From: an uncultured Acetatifactor sp.
GTDB lineage: Bacteria > Bacillota > Clostridia > Lachnospirales > Lachnospiraceae
Direction of reading: 5' to 3'
DNA: 64,000 bases
Assembly (NCBI GenBank): GCA_947594835.1
Contig: CANQEH010000001.1
Location: forward strand, 1-64,000
Below, one piece after another: positions 39,399 to 48,785 of the stretch; within the stretch, counting starts at the first letter, position 1, and every line of letters starts with the position of its first letter. Under the pieces are notes generated by a model. That model ran no database searches. It was given only the letters and a program-made list of their open reading frames with translations, and was not told the DNA's origin. The translations under genes and the position numbers were made by a program.

Positions 39399-40967
39399 AT
39401 GCTGAAAGTATTGCTGGTGGATGATGAACCCTTTATCCTGCAGGGCCTGTCCGTCATCATCGACTGGAAAGGCCTGGGTTTTGAGATCGCGGGGAGGGCG
39501 GCCAACGCCTTTGAAGCGCTGGAAATCCTGAAAAAGGATACGATCGACCTGGTGATCGCAGACATTAAAATGCCGGGGATGTCCGGGCTGGAGATGGCTG
39601 CGAAAGTCAGGGAAGAAAAGATCTCCGACGCCTACTTTGTGATTTTAAGCGGCTACAACGACTTCTCCAACGTCCGGGCCGCGCTGCAGAACGAGTGCCT
39701 GGATTTTCTGGTAAAGCCCGTGGAGAAAAGCGAATTGCTGGCGGTGTTGGACAAGGTGCAGAAGCTCCATGAGATCGACTGCCGGGTGCGCCGGGAGAGT
39801 TCCAGGATGGAGCGGGAGGTGTTTGCCAAGAACATGATTCCCATCTGTTACGGCAGGCACAGGCCGGACAACATAGCGTATGTGCGGCGGTATCTGCCGC
39901 CGGAGGGAGGCTTCCGCTATATCAACGCGGAGCTCGACCTGGCCGGAGAGGGCATGGAGAATCTGGACACGGAAGAAAAACGCCGCCTGCAGAGGGAACT
40001 GTATCAAAAGTGTATGCTCCTTTTCCCGGGGCGGGAATATCTCTGTATGCTGGACGTCTCCGACTGGGAGGAGAGCTATGACGTGGGGATGATCTACCCG
40101 GAGGCCGCCTTTGAGGGAGAGGACGGCCAGGGGGGGCAGAATGGGTTCCGGGACATCCAGCGCAAGCTGATTTCCCTGGTGGAGTTTCCGATCCATGTCA
40201 TCGCCGGAAGCCGGGTGGAGCGGCTGGAGGAACTGCCGGATTCCTGCAGATCCGTGCTGATGGCCCAGTCCTTCCGGAATTTCGACTGGCGGGAGGGGCA
40301 GAATAAAAATTTGTCGGATCTTCTGATGGACAGACAGCTGATCGATACCCTGATCCGCGCCGTCAAGGTAAACGACAAGGAGGGGATCCGCACTGCCTGC
40401 AGCGCTGTCTTTGCAGAGCTCAAAAAGGGCGACAGGGACGTTTACATGATCGATATGCTGGTGAACCATCTGATGTATGAGTTCCTGCATATGGCCATGG
40501 AGCAGGACGAAAAGGTAGACCAGAAGGAGGTTCTGCACTTTATCAACGAGAGCGTCTTTGAGCGCATCGGGGAGGGCGGTGTGGAGAGCATGACAGACCT
40601 CCTCCTGGAGTACGGGGATTACCTTGCGCAGCTGCGCTCCAACCAGACCAGGGGCGTGCTGGGGTTAGTGGAGACGCAGATGCGGGAAAACTACCGGGAA
40701 AACCTGACGCTGAAAGACATGGGGAAAACCTATTACGTCAACGCGGCGTATCTGGGGCAGATGTTCAAAAAGCAGTACGGGGAATCCTTTAAGGATTACT
40801 TAAACAGGATCCGCATCGACGCGGCTGTGGAGCTTCTGCTCAATTCCGACAAAAAGATCTATGAGATCGCAGAGGAGGTGGGATACCGGGATCTGGACTA
40901 TTTCATCAACAAATTCATCGCCCTCAAGGGCTGTACCCCGGCAAAATTCCGCAAGCAGGCAACGTAG
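39399..40967 (+). CDS. YesN-type response regulator, AraC family
   Basis: Residues 1-125 are a receiver (VLLVDDEPFI, phospho-acceptor D55 in VIADIKMPGMSG, LSGYNDF, and K in FLVKPVEKSE). A middle region of about 280 residues follows. The last 100 residues are two AraC helix-turn-helix motifs (LTLKDMGKTYYVNAAYLGQM, DAAVELLLNSDKKIYEIAEE and GYRDLDYFINKFI). It probably activates the ABC-transporter genes downstream through the direct repeat at 40982. ATG 39399 follows GGGGGT; ATG 39387 is the alternative. Confidence 0.92.
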   Translation: MLKVLLVDDEPFILQGLSVIIDWKGLGFEIAGRAANAFEALEILKKDTIDLVIADIKMPGMSGLEMAAKVREEKISDAYFVILSGYNDFSNVRAALQNECLDFLVKPVEKSELLAVLDKVQKLHEIDCRVRRESSRMEREVFAKNMIPICYGRHRPDNIAYVRRYLPPEGGFRYINAELDLAGEGMENLDTEEKRRLQRELYQKCMLLFPGREYLCMLDVSDWEESYDVGMIYPEAAFEGEDGQGGQNGFRDIQRKLISLVEFPIHVIAGSRVERLEELPDSCRSVLMAQSFRNFDWREGQNKNLSDLLMDRQLIDTLIRAVKVNDKEGIRTACSAVFAELKKGDRDVYMIDMLVNHLMYEFLHMAMEQDEKVDQKEVLHFINESVFERIGEGGVESMTDLLLEYGDYLAQLRSNQTRGVLGLVETQMRENYRENLTLKDMGKTYYVNAAYLGQMFKKQYGESFKDYLNRIRIDAAVELLLNSDKKIYEIAEEVGYRDLDYFINKFIALKGCTPAKFRKQAT

Positions 40968-40981
40968 CAGGGCAACTGCAA

Positions 40982-41013
40982 TTTGTCGGGTCTTTTTCTA
41001 TCCTTTGTCGGGT
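40982..41013 (+). promoter_or_regulatory. Direct repeat TTTGTCGGGT x2, likely AraC/YesN operator
   Basis: TTTGTCGGGT occurs at 40982-40991 and 41004-41013, exactly 22 bp apart (two helical turns), with the second copy touching the -35 box. This spacing and position are those of AraC-family activator sites. Confidence 0.7.
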
Positions 41014-41041
41014 TTAAAAAAATTTCCACTCCGAATAAAAT
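41013..41041 (+). promoter_or_regulatory. Promoter of the binding-protein operon
   Basis: TTTAAA (41013-41018), 17 bases, TAAAAT (41036-41041). The weak -35 box fits an activator-dependent promoter. The leader would be about 50 bases. Confidence 0.6.
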
Positions 41042-41097
41042 AGAATTAACGGTAACACAGACTGTATCAGCAGTCAAATCAAAAAGGAGGACATAGG

Positions 41098-42732
41098 ATG
41101 AAAAAGAGATTGGCAGCAACCTTGCTTGCTTCCGCTATGGTCACGTCGGTTCTCTCCGGCTGCGGAAACAAAACGGACGGTGGGACGACGGAATTTTCCA
41201 TGTTTATCACCATGCCCGGCTCCGAGATCAACAGCGACAATGAGATCGCCGATATGATCGCAGAGAAATGGGGCGTTAAGATCAAGGAGACCTGGCTGAC
41301 CGGCCAGACCGCTTCCGAGGCGACCGGAACATTGATCGCCAGCGGGGAATATCCCGATTACATTGACAGCGACGATATGTCCCTTCTGGTAGACGCGGGA
41401 GCGCTGATTCCCCTGGACGATTACATCGACCAGTATCCCGAGTTTAAGGAGACCTGGTTTACGGAGGACGAGTGGGAGAAGTTCCGCCAGCCCGACGGAC
41501 ATATCTACTGGATCAATCCCTTCGGAAATACCATGGGCGAGAGCACCGCTACCACCCACAACGACGAGGCCTTCTGGATCCAGGTGAGAGTGCTGGAGTG
41601 GGCGGGCTATCCCGATATCCAGACGCTGGATGAGTACTTTAAGCTGTTGGAGGACTATGTGGCGGCCAACCCCACCATGGAAGACGGCACGCCCAATATG
41701 CCTTACACCATACTCTGCGAGGACTGGAGATACTTCTGTCTGGAGAATGCAGGGCAGTTCCTGGCAGGCTATCCCAACGATGGTTCCGTTATCGTGAACA
41801 AGGCCAACATGACCATCGAGGACTACAACACCTCTGAGGACACTAAGCTTTACCTGAAAAAGCTCAACGAGGAGTTCAACAAGGGCATGATCGACCCCGA
41901 GTTTGCAACCCAGACCTATGACGAGTACATTTCTAAGCTGTCCACAGGCCGTGTGCTGGGCATGGTGGATCAGTGGTGGGATTTCGCCTATACGGTAAAC
42001 GATGTGTTCAAGCAGCAGGGGCTGGATAAGGTCGGCTGCAACTATGTGCCTCTTGGACTGACCACCAAGACTGGCATGGAGAACAGATGGCATACCTACG
42101 ACGACACGGTAAACCAGGCTTCTGGCGTGGCAATCACTGTTGACTGCAAGGATCCCGACAAGGCGTTCAAATTCCTGGTGGACTGCGCAATGGATCAGGA
42201 GCTTCACGATCTGAGATTCTGGGGCGTAAAGGGCGTTGACTACGATGTAGACGAAAACGGCCTGTATTACAGGACAGACGAGCAGAGGATGAACTGGGCG
42301 GACACTTCCTACCAGGCTTCCCACCGTTGCCAGTACTCCTATATGCCTCAGTGGGGCGGCACCAGCCGTGACGGCATCAATGCCAACAAGCCCGAGGAGC
42401 AGCCTTCCGAGTTCCAGTTAGATATGGCGGAGCCTTTGAAGAACTGCTTTGCAGCCTATGATTGCGACACATATCCCGATATGATCGGATCTGTTGTAGA
42501 GACCAACGGCCCCTGGTTCCCGATGTACAGCTATTCCAACAACTTTACCACCGATACGCCGGGCGGCGTCGCATGGACGAAGATGGGCGAGGTGAAGCAT
42601 GAGTGGCTGCCCAAGGTGGTCATGGCGGCTGATTTCGACGCTACATGGGACGAATACATGGCAAAATACAACGACTGCAAGCCGGAGGACTTCCTCGGAG
42701 AGATGCAGGCGATTCTGGATACCTTTAAGTAG
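41098..42732 (+). CDS. ABC transporter sugar-binding lipoprotein (LplA-like)
   Basis: The 544-residue protein begins with a lipoprotein signal peptide; the lipobox VLSGC puts the lipidated cysteine at C22. The mature part is a large family-1-type binding protein with SGEYPDYIDSDD, FRQPDGHIYWINPFGN and many aromatic residues (WWDFAY, YMPQWGG), as in oligosaccharide binders. It should capture xylo- or arabinoxylo-oligosaccharides given the GH3 and GH43 genes downstream. ATG 41098 has AAAGGAGG upstream. A long hairpin follows the stop. Confidence 0.92.
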   Translation: MKKRLAATLLASAMVTSVLSGCGNKTDGGTTEFSMFITMPGSEINSDNEIADMIAEKWGVKIKETWLTGQTASEATGTLIASGEYPDYIDSDDMSLLVDAGALIPLDDYIDQYPEFKETWFTEDEWEKFRQPDGHIYWINPFGNTMGESTATTHNDEAFWIQVRVLEWAGYPDIQTLDEYFKLLEDYVAANPTMEDGTPNMPYTILCEDWRYFCLENAGQFLAGYPNDGSVIVNKANMTIEDYNTSEDTKLYLKKLNEEFNKGMIDPEFATQTYDEYISKLSTGRVLGMVDQWWDFAYTVNDVFKQQGLDKVGCNYVPLGLTTKTGMENRWHTYDDTVNQASGVAITVDCKDPDKAFKFLVDCAMDQELHDLRFWGVKGVDYDVDENGLYYRTDEQRMNWADTSYQASHRCQYSYMPQWGGTSRDGINANKPEEQPSEFQLDMAEPLKNCFAAYDCDTYPDMIGSVVETNGPWFPMYSYSNNFTTDTPGGVAWTKMGEVKHEWLPKVVMAADFDATWDEYMAKYNDCKPEDFLGEMQAILDTFK

Positions 42733-42776
42733 AATCAAAAACACGGACCTTTTTGTCCGGGGATAATCAATCGTAT

Positions 42777-42827
42777 GACAGAGGCAGCAATATGGGTTTA
42801 GAGATGAATACCGTTGCTGCCTTTGTC
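42777..42827 (+). terminator. Intra-operon hairpin after the binding-protein gene
   Basis: GACAGAGGCAGCAA (42777-42790) pairs with TTGCTGCCTTTGTC (42814-42827), 14 pairs with one G-U. It has only a weak T-run, so it is more likely a partial terminator or RNA-stability element raising the binding protein over the permeases. A smaller CGGAC-GTCCG hairpin precedes it at 42743-42759. Confidence 0.55.
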
Positions 42828-42847
42828 TGTCAGATAGGGGTGAGGCT

Positions 42848-43786
42848 ATGGCTCGGGAAAAGACAGCAGTAAGAGACAAAAAAATCACATGGAAGGAGAT
42901 CAAGAGGCAAAAGTTTCTGTTGATCGTCGCTTTCTTTGTCACGGTATACGGTTTCATTTTTTACTATTGGCCATTGACAGGCTGGCTCATGGCGTTTCAG
43001 GATTATAAGCCCGCAAAGGGGCTTCTGCACTCTCAGTTCGTGGGCCTGGAAAAATTCCGATTCCTGTTTGGAGACCCGGAATTTCTGCGGGTCATCCGCA
43101 ATACCTTCTGTATGGGCGTACTGAATCTGGTGACCACGACGGTGATGGCGATTCTGTTCGCCGTGCTGTTGAATGAGATCCGCTCTTCCATCGCGAAAAA
43201 GACGGTGCAGACCATCTCTTATCTGCCCCATTTCCTCTCCTGGATCATCGTGACAGGCATCCTCCACGACGCCCTCTCCAGCACAGGTATCATCAACGAC
43301 GTGCTGCTGCGGCTTGGCATCATTGACCAGAGCATCAATTTCTTTGCGCATCCCAAGTACTTCTGGCCCATTGTGGCATTCGCCAACTGCTGGAAGGAGA
43401 CGGGGTGGAACGCGATCATCTACCTTGCGGCCATCACGGCCATAGACCCCAGCCTGTATGAGGCGGCTTCCATAGACGGCGCCAACAGGCTGCAGAAAAT
43501 CCGCTATATCACTCTGCCGGGCATCAAGCCCACCATCATGATCCTGCTTCTGATGAACATCGGAAATGTGCTGAACGCGGGCTTCGAGGTGCAGTATCTG
43601 CTGGGCAACGGCCTGGTGCAGAGCGTGTCCCGGACCATTGACATCTACGTCTTAAACTGGGGCATCAGCCAGAACGACTTCTCGTTAGGTACTGCTGCGG
43701 GCATCTTTAAGAGCGCAGTCAGCATCGCCCTGATTGTGATCTGTAACCAGGTGGCGAAGCGGGCCGGCGAAGAGCGGCTGTTTTAA
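42848..43786 (+). CDS. Sugar ABC transporter permease (LplB-like)
   Basis: The 312-residue membrane protein has about six helices and belongs to the LplB/UgpA side of carbohydrate importers. The first helix is FLLIVAFFVTVYGFIFYYW. The cytosolic EAA loop that contacts the ATPase reads YEAASIDGANRLQKIRYITLPGI. It pairs with the next permease gene 14 bp downstream. ATG 42848 follows AGGGGTGAGG. Confidence 0.94.
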   Translation: MAREKTAVRDKKITWKEIKRQKFLLIVAFFVTVYGFIFYYWPLTGWLMAFQDYKPAKGLLHSQFVGLEKFRFLFGDPEFLRVIRNTFCMGVLNLVTTTVMAILFAVLLNEIRSSIAKKTVQTISYLPHFLSWIIVTGILHDALSSTGIINDVLLRLGIIDQSINFFAHPKYFWPIVAFANCWKETGWNAIIYLAAITAIDPSLYEAASIDGANRLQKIRYITLPGIKPTIMILLLMNIGNVLNAGFEVQYLLGNGLVQSVSRTIDIYVLNWGISQNDFSLGTAAGIFKSAVSIALIVICNQVAKRAGEERLF

Positions 43787-43800
43787 GGGGGTGGACGAAG

Positions 43801-44703
43801 ATGAAGAAAAACAAAGTAAAAACCACGGTGGGCAGCAAGATCTTCACGGTACTCAATTCCCTGTTTATGATTTCCTTTGTGCTCATCACGCTCTACCCGG
43901 TTTTAAATACGGTTGCCATCTCCTTTAACGACGGCATCGACGCCGTCCGCGGGGGAATTTACTTATGGCCCAGGAAATTTGTGCTCAAGAATTACCAGAC
44001 AGTGCTGGCTATGGAGAACCTCATCATCGGCGCAAGGATAACGATTGCAAGGACGGTGATCGGGACGCTCTCCTCGGTGGCAGTAAACGCGCTGCTGGCC
44101 TATGTGGTCAGCAGGAAACGGTTTTTGTTCAAATCCCAGCTCTCCCTGTTCTGGGTCATCACCATGTACGTCAACGGCGGCCTGATCCCGGTCTTTCTGC
44201 TGTATCGGAACCTGCATCTGACGGGCACGTTCTGGGTGTATGTGGTGCCCGGCATGGTGAGCGCGTGGAATATGCTGGTGCTTCGCACCTATATGCTGGG
44301 GCTGCCGGACAGCCTGGAGGAATCCGCACAGCTGGACGGGGCGGGCTATATGACGATCTTTCTGCGGATCATCTCCCCTCTGTGCAAGCCTGTGTATGCC
44401 ACCATCGTTCTGTTTGTGGCGGTGGGACAGTGGAACTCCTGGTTTGACGCAATGCTGTACAACCGGATGAAAACGGAGTATACTACCTTGCAGTATGAGC
44501 TGATGAAACTTTTGTCTTCTGTGATGCAGCAGAGCGGAAGCGCCGCCGCAGCCAGCGAGCGGGGAAGCGCCGCAGCGGCGATCACACCGCTGTCCATCCG
44601 GTCTGCTGCCACGGTAGTGACCATGCTGCCGATCATCTGTCTGTATCCTTTCTTACAGCGGTACTTTGTGACAGGGCTTACCATCGGCGGCGTGAAAGAA
44701 TGA
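43801..44703 (+). CDS. Carbohydrate ABC transporter permease (LplC/YtcP-like)
   Basis: The 300-residue second permease has six helices (for example MISFVLITLYPVLNTVAIS), and its EAA loop reads EESAQLDGAGYMTIFLRIISPL. It ends with the family tail FVTGLTIGGVKE. An Ala/Ser-rich loop (SAAAASERGSAAAAIT) lies before the last helix. No ATPase gene is in the locus, so the importer must borrow a shared MsmX/MsmK-type ATPase from elsewhere, as is usual for this family in Firmicutes. Confidence 0.94.
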   Translation: MKKNKVKTTVGSKIFTVLNSLFMISFVLITLYPVLNTVAISFNDGIDAVRGGIYLWPRKFVLKNYQTVLAMENLIIGARITIARTVIGTLSSVAVNALLAYVVSRKRFLFKSQLSLFWVITMYVNGGLIPVFLLYRNLHLTGTFWVYVVPGMVSAWNMLVLRTYMLGLPDSLEESAQLDGAGYMTIFLRIISPLCKPVYATIVLFVAVGQWNSWFDAMLYNRMKTEYTTLQYELMKLLSSVMQQSGSAAAASERGSAAAAITPLSIRSAATVVTMLPIICLYPFLQRYFVTGLTIGGVKE

Positions 44704-44732
44704 CGTGAAGAGACAGGAGGACAGGTTAGGAA

Positions 44733-46871
44733 ATGTGGGACAGACAGGAAGCGGCCAGAAAAGCGAAAGAGCTGGTGGCCCAGATGACGCTGGAGGAGAA
44801 AGCGGCCCAGCTGAAATATGACGCCCCGGCGATTCCGCGGCTGAACGTACCGGCTTACAACTGGTGGAATGAGGCCCTGCACGGCGTGGCCAGGGCGGGG
44901 GTAGCCACCATGTTCCCCCAGGCCATCGCCATGGCGGCCACCTTTGACCCGGAGCTGGCCGCCGCCGAGGGCAGGGTGATTGCGGACGAGGGAAGGGCAA
45001 AATACAACGAGCACAGCAGGCTGGGAGACCGGGATATCTACAAAGGCCTGACGTATTGGGCCCCCAATGTGAATATTTTCCGGGATCCCAGGTGGGGCAG
45101 GGGGCATGAGACCTTTGGCGAAGATCCTTATCTGACCGGGGAGATGGGCGCCGCTTTTGTAAAGGGGCTGCAGGGACAGGGGAAGTATATGGAGGCCGCT
45201 GCCTGCGCCAAGCACTTTGCGGTTCATTCCGGCCCGGAGGGACTGCGGCATCAGTTTGACGCGAAGGTGTCCCCCAAAGACCTGCGGGAGACGTATCTTC
45301 CCGCCTTTGAGAAACTGGTGGAGGATGCCCAGGTGGAGGCGGTTATGGGCGCTTACAACCGCACGAACGGCGAGCCCTGCTGCGGCAGCAAGACGCTGAT
45401 CGCGGACATCCTGCGGGGCGAGTGGCATTTCCAGGGCCATTTCGTCTCCGACTGCTGGGCCATCCGGGATTTCCACACCCAGCACATGGTGACGGACACG
45501 CCGGAGGAATCGGCGGCCATGGCGCTGCGGGCAGGGTGCGACGTAAACTGCGGGAGCACTTATCTGCACCTGCTAAAGGCTTATGAGCAGGGGCTTGTCA
45601 CGGAAGAAGAAATCACCCAGGCGGCGGAGCGCCTGTTTACCACCCGGTTCCTGCTGGGGCTTTTCGACGAGACGGAGTACGACAGCCTGGGGCTTGAAAC
45701 GGTGGAGTGCAGCAGGCATCTGGAACTGGCAGACCGGGCTACGGCGGAATCTGTGGTGATGCTCAAAAACGACGGCATTTTGCCGCTGCAGAGAGAAAAG
45801 CTGACGGCCATCGGCGTGGTAGGCCCCAATGCCAACAGCCGGGCGGCGCTGATCGGGAATTATCACGGCACATCCTCCCGCTATATCACCGTGCTGGAAG
45901 GGATCCAGGACGCGGTGGGAGACGGGGTGCGGGTGTATCATTCCGAGGGCTGCCACCTGTTCCGGGACAGGATAGAGAGCGTAGCCGTCCCGTCAGACAG
46001 GCTCAGCGAGGCCCGTTCCGTTGCAGCCCACAGCGATGTGGTGGTGGTCTGCCTGGGACTGGACGAGACGCTGGAAGGGGAGGAAGGGGATACCGGAAAC
46101 AGCTATGCCTCCGGCGACAAGACAGACCTGTCCTTTCCAGAGCCCCAGAGGCTTCTCCTGGAAGCCATGGCGCAGACCGGGAAACCCCTGATCCTTATCA
46201 ACATGACGGGAAGCGCCATGGATCTGCGCTTTGCCCAGGAGCATTGCAGCGCGATCCTGCAGGCCTGGTATCCGGGCAGCAGGGGCGGACGGGTCATCGC
46301 GGATCTTCTGTTCGGGAAGCTGTCCCCCTCGGGCAAGCTCCCTGTGACGTTTTATCAGGATACGGCGCAGCTGCCGGACTTTGAAGATTATTCCATGCAG
46401 GGACGCACTTACCGCTATTTCCAGGGCGAACCCCTCTATCCCTTTGGATACGGGCTTACTTACGGCGACGTAGAGCTGGAAGGGGTATCCTGTGCGGGGA
46501 CGGAGGCCGTTTCAGGCAGCCGTGTCAGAATATCCGGCCCGGAGGAGCTTATTCTGAAGGCCCGGGTGGCCAATCACAGCGACAGGGCGGTGGAGGAAGT
46601 GCTCCAGGTGTATCTGCGGGCGGATTCCCCTCATGCCGTTCCAAACGGCAGGCTCTGCGGGTTTGCCAGGACGGCGCTGGGGCCCGGGGAGAGACGGACG
46701 GTGGAGATTCCCCTGGACAGGGACAGCCTTGCAGTGATCGACCAGGCGGGAGAGAAGGTCGTAGACGCCTCCTCCTTCGCCGTCAGCGTAGGGTTCGGCC
46801 AGCCCGACCAGCGCACCCGGGAACTGACCGGGAAACAATGTCTGCAATTTACGGTAGACCTCTATCGTTAG
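44733..46871 (+). CDS. GH3 beta-xylosidase/beta-glucosidase
   Basis: The 712-residue protein has the GH3 TIM-barrel domain (YNWWNEALHGVARAG, NIFRDPRWGRGHETFGEDPY, CAKHFAVHSGPEG) with the nucleophile D240 in HFVSDCWAI. The alpha/beta sandwich domain carries a likely acid/base Glu in LDETLEGEEGDTG, and a C-terminal fibronectin-like domain ends it. The NWWNEALHGVAR and FGEDPYLTGE motifs are those of xylan 1,4-beta-xylosidases. No signal peptide is present, so it cuts oligosaccharides after import. It follows the permeases by 29 bp and precedes GH43 by 15 bp. Confidence 0.92.
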   Translation: MWDRQEAARKAKELVAQMTLEEKAAQLKYDAPAIPRLNVPAYNWWNEALHGVARAGVATMFPQAIAMAATFDPELAAAEGRVIADEGRAKYNEHSRLGDRDIYKGLTYWAPNVNIFRDPRWGRGHETFGEDPYLTGEMGAAFVKGLQGQGKYMEAAACAKHFAVHSGPEGLRHQFDAKVSPKDLRETYLPAFEKLVEDAQVEAVMGAYNRTNGEPCCGSKTLIADILRGEWHFQGHFVSDCWAIRDFHTQHMVTDTPEESAAMALRAGCDVNCGSTYLHLLKAYEQGLVTEEEITQAAERLFTTRFLLGLFDETEYDSLGLETVECSRHLELADRATAESVVMLKNDGILPLQREKLTAIGVVGPNANSRAALIGNYHGTSSRYITVLEGIQDAVGDGVRVYHSEGCHLFRDRIESVAVPSDRLSEARSVAAHSDVVVVCLGLDETLEGEEGDTGNSYASGDKTDLSFPEPQRLLLEAMAQTGKPLILINMTGSAMDLRFAQEHCSAILQAWYPGSRGGRVIADLLFGKLSPSGKLPVTFYQDTAQLPDFEDYSMQGRTYRYFQGEPLYPFGYGLTYGDVELEGVSCAGTEAVSGSRVRISGPEELILKARVANHSDRAVEEVLQVYLRADSPHAVPNGRLCGFARTALGPGERRTVEIPLDRDSLAVIDQAGEKVVDASSFAVSVGFGQPDQRTRELTGKQCLQFTVDLYR

Positions 46872-46886
46872 GAAAAGGAGAAGGCG

Positions 46887-48461
46887 ATGTCTGTTTATGC
46901 GTTGAATCCCATATTGCCCGGTTTTTATCCGGATCCTTCCATCTGTGCGGTGGGAGAAGATTTTTACCTGGTCAATTCCACTTTTTCTTACTTTCCAGGC
47001 CTGCCCGTGATGCACAGCAGGGATCTGGCCCATTGGGAGCAGATCGGGAATGTGATGGAGCGGGAGAGCCAGATGTGCCTGGCGGGCTGTGGGCATTCCC
47101 AGGGCCTGTTCGCTCCCACCATCCGTTATCACCAGGGCGTTTTTTACGTCGTCTGCACCAATGTCTCCCATGGGGGAAACTTTGTGGTGACGGCGAAAGA
47201 TCCGGCGGGGCCCTGGTCGGATCCCCATTTTCTGGAGGGAGCGGACGGCATCGATCCCAGCCTGTTTTTTGACGACGACGGCAGATGCTATTATATCGGC
47301 ACTCATCCCAATCCCCAGGGCTGCCGGTACGACGGGGACTATTATATCTGGATCCAGGAGCTGGATCTTGAGCGGTTTGTGCTGACAGGGGAGCCCCGCA
47401 ATGTGTGGAACGGGGCCATGCGGGATATTGTCTGGCCGGAAGGCCCCCACCTTTACAAAAAGGACGGCTGGTACTATCTCATGAACGCGGAGGGAGGCAC
47501 GGGGCCGGAGCACGCGGTCACCGTGTGCCGCAGCAGAAACCTGTACGGGCCCTATGAGAACAATTTCTGCAACCCCATTCTGACTCACAGGCATCTGGGG
47601 CAGGAGTATCCCATCAAGTATGTGGGGCACGCTGACTTAGTGGAGACGTCCGGGGGAGAATGGTATATGGTGATGCTGGCCGTCAGACCACTGGAGGGCT
47701 ATACGACCATGGGCCGGGAGACCTTTTTAGCCAAGGTGGTCTGGGAGAAGGGCTGGCCGGTGGTCAATCCGGGCGTGGGGATGCTGACTGACCAGGTACA
47801 GATTGATCTGCCGGAGTGGAAGGGAAATCAGGCGCAGTCTGGGGACGTGTGGGAGGCCTATGACTTTGGCCGGATGGACGCCCTGCCGCCCTCTTTTCTA
47901 TCCCTGCGCCTTCCGCCTGAGCGGCTCTGCCGCCTGGAGAAAGGCAGGGGGCTGGGGCTGGCCTTCGGCTCTGGAACGTTAAAAGAACAGGGAAGTCCTT
48001 CTTACCTTGCACTCCGCCAGAGAAGCCACCGTTTCCAGGCGCTGGCGGTGTTACAGACAAAAGAGCTGACAGAGGGGCGCAGGGCCGGGCTTGCACTGGT
48101 GCAGAGCAACGCCTACCACCTGCGTCTGGAGATCGGGGAGCAGGGAGAAACGGCGGAGGTGATCCTGTGCACAGGCGGCCAGGATGTGTCCGCAGGGAAA
48201 AAGAAGCTGGCTGGATCCGAGTCTTCCGGCGGGCGGATAGAGCTTTGCCTGAAGGTGGACGGCCTGAAGGCGGGGGTCTTCGTCCGCTTCCCCAAAGGGA
48301 AGGACTGGGTACCTTTGGCAGAAGGGCTGGACATCCGGCAGCTTTCCACGGAGACAGCGGGGGGATTCGTCGGCTGCAGCGTGGGGATGTACGCCGTGTC
48401 GGATCAGCCTTCCCAGGATCAGTGGGCATGGTTTGAGACGTTTGAGACAGCCGGTCTGTGA
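46887..48461 (+). CDS. GH43 beta-xylosidase/arabinofuranosidase
   Basis: The 524-residue protein has a five-bladed GH43 domain over about 310 residues, with the three catalytic acids visible: D16 in FYPDPSIC (base), D123 in DGIDPSLFF (pKa tuner) and E185 in WPEGPHLYKK (acid). The remaining 210 residues are a beta-sandwich of the type that closes the active site in subfamily-11/12-like beta-xylosidases. There is no signal peptide. Together with GH3 it would trim imported arabinoxylo-oligosaccharides to xylose and arabinose. Confidence 0.93.
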   Translation: MSVYALNPILPGFYPDPSICAVGEDFYLVNSTFSYFPGLPVMHSRDLAHWEQIGNVMERESQMCLAGCGHSQGLFAPTIRYHQGVFYVVCTNVSHGGNFVVTAKDPAGPWSDPHFLEGADGIDPSLFFDDDGRCYYIGTHPNPQGCRYDGDYYIWIQELDLERFVLTGEPRNVWNGAMRDIVWPEGPHLYKKDGWYYLMNAEGGTGPEHAVTVCRSRNLYGPYENNFCNPILTHRHLGQEYPIKYVGHADLVETSGGEWYMVMLAVRPLEGYTTMGRETFLAKVVWEKGWPVVNPGVGMLTDQVQIDLPEWKGNQAQSGDVWEAYDFGRMDALPPSFLSLRLPPERLCRLEKGRGLGLAFGSGTLKEQGSPSYLALRQRSHRFQALAVLQTKELTEGRRAGLALVQSNAYHLRLEIGEQGETAEVILCTGGQDVSAGKKKLAGSESSGGRIELCLKVDGLKAGVFVRFPKGKDWVPLAEGLDIRQLSTETAGGFVGCSVGMYAVSDQPSQDQWAWFETFETAGL

Positions 48462-48523
48462 GCTTACCCGGGAGGCGATTTTTTCCGAACGGAAAATAGT
48501 TGGGCGCAAAGGCGTGATTTATC

Positions 48524-48553
48524 TTGACAAACCCGGGGCAGTTACACTAAAAT
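48524..48553 (+). promoter_or_regulatory. Promoter of the T-box/proS unit
   Basis: TTGACA (48524-48529), 18 bases, TAAAAT (48548-48553); transcription would start near 48560. Confidence 0.7.
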
Positions 48554-48559
48554 TTCAGT

Positions 48560-48737
48560 AAATGAAGTCCTTATGGAAAGAGTCTGGAACCTGCCCCGAA
48601 GTCCCGTGCGAGGCGGCGTGAGCCGAAAAGCACGGCGCAGGCCGGCGTGATCGGCAAAACGTCGGGCGCAGGAGCGCCAAGCGGGGTGGTACCGCCGATA
48701 TTCCGGTCCTTTTTGGGGCCGGAGTCGGCGTTTTTTT
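48560..48737 (+). promoter_or_regulatory. T-box leader of proS
   Basis: The leader has the invariant T-box AAGCGGGGTGGTACCGCC (48678-48695), which binds the tRNA acceptor end in the antiterminator. A terminator follows: CCGGTCC pairs with GGGCCGG around TTTTT and ends in a seven-T run (48731-48737). Upstream stems (CGTGC/GCACG; GCCG/CGGC with GTGA-containing loops) form a compact Stem I region. Uncharged tRNA-Pro would switch on proS. I could not place the proline specifier codon with confidence. Confidence 0.85.
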
Positions 48738-48785
48738 ATGCAGCAACCGATAGATGCCGGCAAACGCGGCGGAATGGGAGGAAAC

